Shown: in pieces, positions 61,286-64,000 of the stretch
Layout: the number at the start of each line of letters is the position of its first letter
Position numbering within the stretch: position 1 is the stretch's first letter
Assembly (NCBI GenBank): GCA_003278445.1
Contig: QCFD01000002.1
Location: 62,001 to 126,000 of the forward strand
DNA: 64,000 bases
From: Prochlorococcus sp. AG-363-B05
GTDB lineage: Bacteria > Cyanobacteriota > Cyanobacteriia > PCC-6307 > Cyanobiaceae
Direction: 5' to 3'
Notes under the pieces: model-generated
The model's database searches: none
Seen by the model: the letters and a program-made list of their open reading frames with translations, nothing else
What the model was told of the DNA's origin: nothing
Program-made: the position numbers and the translations under genes

Positions 61286-62179
61286 TTGCGAGAAAAAAGA
61301 AATGCAATAATTCTTGCTCATTATTACCAAGAACCTGCAATACAAGATATTGCAGATTTTATTGGTGATTCACTCGAATTATCGAGAAAAGCCTCTGAGA
61401 CAAACGCTGACGTGATTGTTTTTTGCGGCGTTCATTTTATGGCTGAGACAGCAAAAATATTATGTCCGGAGAAAACTGTCCTTCTTCCTGATTTTGATGC
61501 TGGATGCACACTTGCAGACGACTGCCAACCTGATGAATTCCAACATTTTTTAGATAAACATCCCGACCATTTTGCTATAAGCTATATAAATTGCAGTGCA
61601 GCAGTAAAGGCAAAAAGTGACCTGATCTGCACAAGTAGCAATGCAGTTGATCTTGTAAAGAAATTACCCAAAGATCTACCTATATTATTTTCACCTGATA
61701 GGAATCTTGGTAGATGGGTTGAACGTCAGAGTGGCAGAAAATTAACCCTATGGCCTGGAAGATGCCTTGTTCATGAAACTTTTAATGAAGAAGCTTTAAT
61801 TAAATTAAAAATCAAACATCCAACAGCTGAAGTTCTTGCCCACCCCGAATGTCAAGAAAATTTATTAGATTTAGCTGATTTCATAGGTTCAACAAGCAAA
61901 TTGCTAAATTATTCTCAAAATAGTAAAAATAATAATTTTATTGTGCTTACAGAGCCAGGAATAATTCATCAAATGAGATTGAAAGACCCCGTAAAGACAT
62001 ATATAGAAGTACCTGGAATTGATGGTTGTAGTTGCAATGTATGTCCATATATGAGAATGAACACCTTAGAAAAAGTATATAAGTGCCTAAAAGATATGAA
62101 GCCAGAATTACTCATGGATGAAAAGATCAGATCAATGGCATATAAACCTCTGCAGAAGATGCTTGACATGAGTAATTAA
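61286..62179 (+). CDS. nadA: Quinolinate synthase
   Basis: '[31 protein letters not shown]', '[12 protein letters not shown]'; TTG start in track, N-terminus uncertain. Confidence 0.93.
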   Translation: MREKRNAIILAHYYQEPAIQDIADFIGDSLELSRKASETNADVIVFCGVHFMAETAKILCPEKTVLLPDFDAGCTLADDCQPDEFQHFLDKHPDHFAISYINCSAAVKAKSDLICTSSNAVDLVKKLPKDLPILFSPDRNLGRWVERQSGRKLTLWPGRCLVHETFNEEALIKLKIKHPTAEVLAHPECQENLLDLADFIGSTSKLLNYSQNSKNNNFIVLTEPGIIHQMRLKDPVKTYIEVPGIDGCSCNVCPYMRMNTLEKVYKCLKDMKPELLMDEKIRSMAYKPLQKMLDMSN

Positions 62180-62187
62180 TTAATAGT

Positions 62188-62745
62188 ATGAATTTATCCC
62201 TTTTTATTGTTGTATTAGGGGGGAGAAGTTTAAAAAGTAATATAGAGATTCACGATGTAAGGTGGGTTTTAGGTGAATCATTAGAAGATACATTTCTTGA
62301 ACTTAGGGAACAATGGATAGGGAAAATAGGTGGACTTCATATTGATAGTTATAAGCGTATTGAATATGTTGATGGGTATAAAATAGAAATATCTAACTGC
62401 AATAAAAACAATTTAATTAATACAAAAAGAGAAGATCAATCACTTTGGTTCATTAACTTAGGTGGATACAATCCGGAAAAAATGTATGAAGAACATGAAT
62501 TTACTCTAGTAGTCGCTAAAAATGCTAGAGATGCGAAAAAAAAAGCAAAAACAAATTGGGTCTCAAACTTAAAGAAGAAACATAATGATGACATCTCAGA
62601 TATAATGAATTTTGCAAAAATAGATGATATTCATTCAATTAAGAAAATAAGTAACTGGGAAATAAAATTAATTTCTGACCCTGAAAGGAGAAATGATAAA
62701 CTCACTCCTGACTGGTATGGTTACATGAGGATTGATAACTTTTAA
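62188..62745 (+). CDS. DUF1543-family protein
   Basis: 'EIHDVRWVLGESLEDTFLELREQWIGKIGGLHIDSYKRI', 'FINLGGYNPEKMYEEHEFTLVVAKNARDAKKKAK'. Confidence 0.75.
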   Translation: MNLSLFIVVLGGRSLKSNIEIHDVRWVLGESLEDTFLELREQWIGKIGGLHIDSYKRIEYVDGYKIEISNCNKNNLINTKREDQSLWFINLGGYNPEKMYEEHEFTLVVAKNARDAKKKAKTNWVSNLKKKHNDDISDIMNFAKIDDIHSIKKISNWEIKLISDPERRNDKLTPDWYGYMRIDNF

Positions 62746-63966
62746 CTATTTTTTAAGAGCATATTTTATATTAGATTTCTTAGGATTATAAGTATTTTTA
62801 TTATTTTCAACTTTATACTTTTTAAGTAATATATTTTCAGCCACAACATACTGACTATCTTTTAACGTACCCAAATCTGAATTTTTCAATTTATCTTTAT
62901 CATTCAACAAAAGATCTGCTCGAATATCAGGTTCTATACCATTTTTATTAATATCCTTTCCACTAGGTGTCAAATATTTAGCGACAGTAACCGTCAATCC
63001 TGAGCCATCAGATAGAGATCTTACCGACTGAACAAGTCCTTTTCCAAAAGTTTTTTTCCCAACTAAAACCCCTCTATTATTATCCTGAATTGCTCCAGAG
63101 AGGATCTCACTAGCACTCGCAGATCCTTCATCAATTAAAACAACAACTGGTCTATTAGTTAAGGCCCTACTATTTGCTTTCCTAACATCAGTAATTCCAT
63201 CTTTTGTTTTAGTACTAACAATAATTCCAGTATTTATCCATTGCCTAGCAATTTCAATGCTTGCCTCTAGCAATCCTCCTGGATTACTTCTAAGATCTAA
63301 TACATAACCAAAAGGTTTTTGTTTTTCTAATTTCTTAATCGATAAGCTCATCTCTTTTGGAGATTTTGCATTAAATTGTTTTAATCTTAGATATCCAATT
63401 TTTGCACCTACAATTGTATTATTTATTCGACTATCAACTACATTAATCTCTATTCTATCTCGTATTAATGAGACGTTTAAAAGTTTATCGTCTCTAATTA
63501 TGCCTAGTTCAACCTTAGTTCCTTTTTTTCCTCGAATAAGTTTAACAGTGCTATCTATACTCAAACCTTCTATAGGCATACCATCGATTGATACAATGAT
63601 ATCCTTCGGTTTAACACCTGCAAGGAAAGCTGGTGTTCCTTCTATGGGAGAGACAACAACAATTTCTTTAGTAACTTCATCTAAAGAAATTTGAATACCC
63701 ACTCCCATCAATTCTCCTGTTGTCTCTATTCTCATTTCATCAAATTCTTTGGGATCTAAAAACCTTGTATAAGGATCATCTAATTTTGTCAATATTTCTT
63801 TTATAACAATATAAGCGTCGTCGTTATTCAGATATTTAGTTGACAGTATTTCCTTTCTTAATTTAATCCAATCCTCAACATTATATTTCCCTGAATAGTC
63901 TAAAAAATCTCTATATATTATTTGCCATACTTGATCAATAATCTCCTTTGGATTATCAGTAACCAA
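62746..63966 (-). CDS. ctpA: Carboxyl-terminal processing protease (may extend past window edge)
   Basis: PDZ domain plus 'IDEGSASASEILSGAIQDNNRGVLVGKKTFGKGLVQ' Ser/Lys dyad. Confidence 0.92.
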   Translation of the reverse strand: MVTDNPKEIIDQVWQIIYRDFLDYSGKYNVEDWIKLRKEILSTKYLNNDDAYIVIKEILTKLDDPYTRFLDPKEFDEMRIETTGELMGVGIQISLDEVTKEIVVVSPIEGTPAFLAGVKPKDIIVSIDGMPIEGLSIDSTVKLIRGKKGTKVELGIIRDDKLLNVSLIRDRIEINVVDSRINNTIVGAKIGYLRLKQFNAKSPKEMSLSIKKLEKQKPFGYVLDLRSNPGGLLEASIEIARQWINTGIIVSTKTKDGITDVRKANSRALTNRPVVVLIDEGSASASEILSGAIQDNNRGVLVGKKTFGKGLVQSVRSLSDGSGLTVTVAKYLTPSGKDINKNGIEPDIRADLLLNDKDKLKNSDLGTLKDSQYVVAENILLKKYKVENNKNTYNPKKSNIKYALKK

Positions 63967-64000
63967 AGTAGAAGAATTAGCCTGAAAAGAAAAAGATGGG

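Overview
This 64-kb, AT-rich window looks like the chromosome of a small marine cyanobacterium. Gene content (chlP, psb28, pcyA, GUN4-like, sipA-like DUF3148, ferredoxin-type sulfite reductase, devBCA) and codon bias fit low-light Prochlorococcus; this assignment is by recognition only, no search was run. It has two dense housekeeping blocks (about 1-41.3 kb and 55.7-64 kb) flanking a gene-sparse accessory region (about 41.3-55.4 kb) of short orphan ORFs. That region includes several mini-ORFs below the 60-aa cutoff of the supplied track that I read by hand. Main items for a second look: (1) a sulfite reductase ORF with a ~145-aa N-terminal extension resembling the N-terminal domain of tyrosine recombinases, with no usable start codon near the normal enzyme start; (2) a ~178-nt structured RNA next to purK, likely 6S RNA; (3) a protein of five to six 11-residue (33-bp) repeats; (4) an unannotated 47-aa twin-CX3C microprotein; (5) a promoter followed by two perfect hairpins at about 47.3 kb; (6) a paralogous pair of small proteins flanking the start of the accessory region; (7) a divergent metallophosphoesterase/nadA pair with no canonical start codon for at least one gene; (8) MnmH with a substituted P-loop glycine; (9) an NtcA-type promoter with exact 22-nt spacing upstream of glnA. 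No CRISPR array, rRNA, convincing tRNA or intact mobile element was seen.
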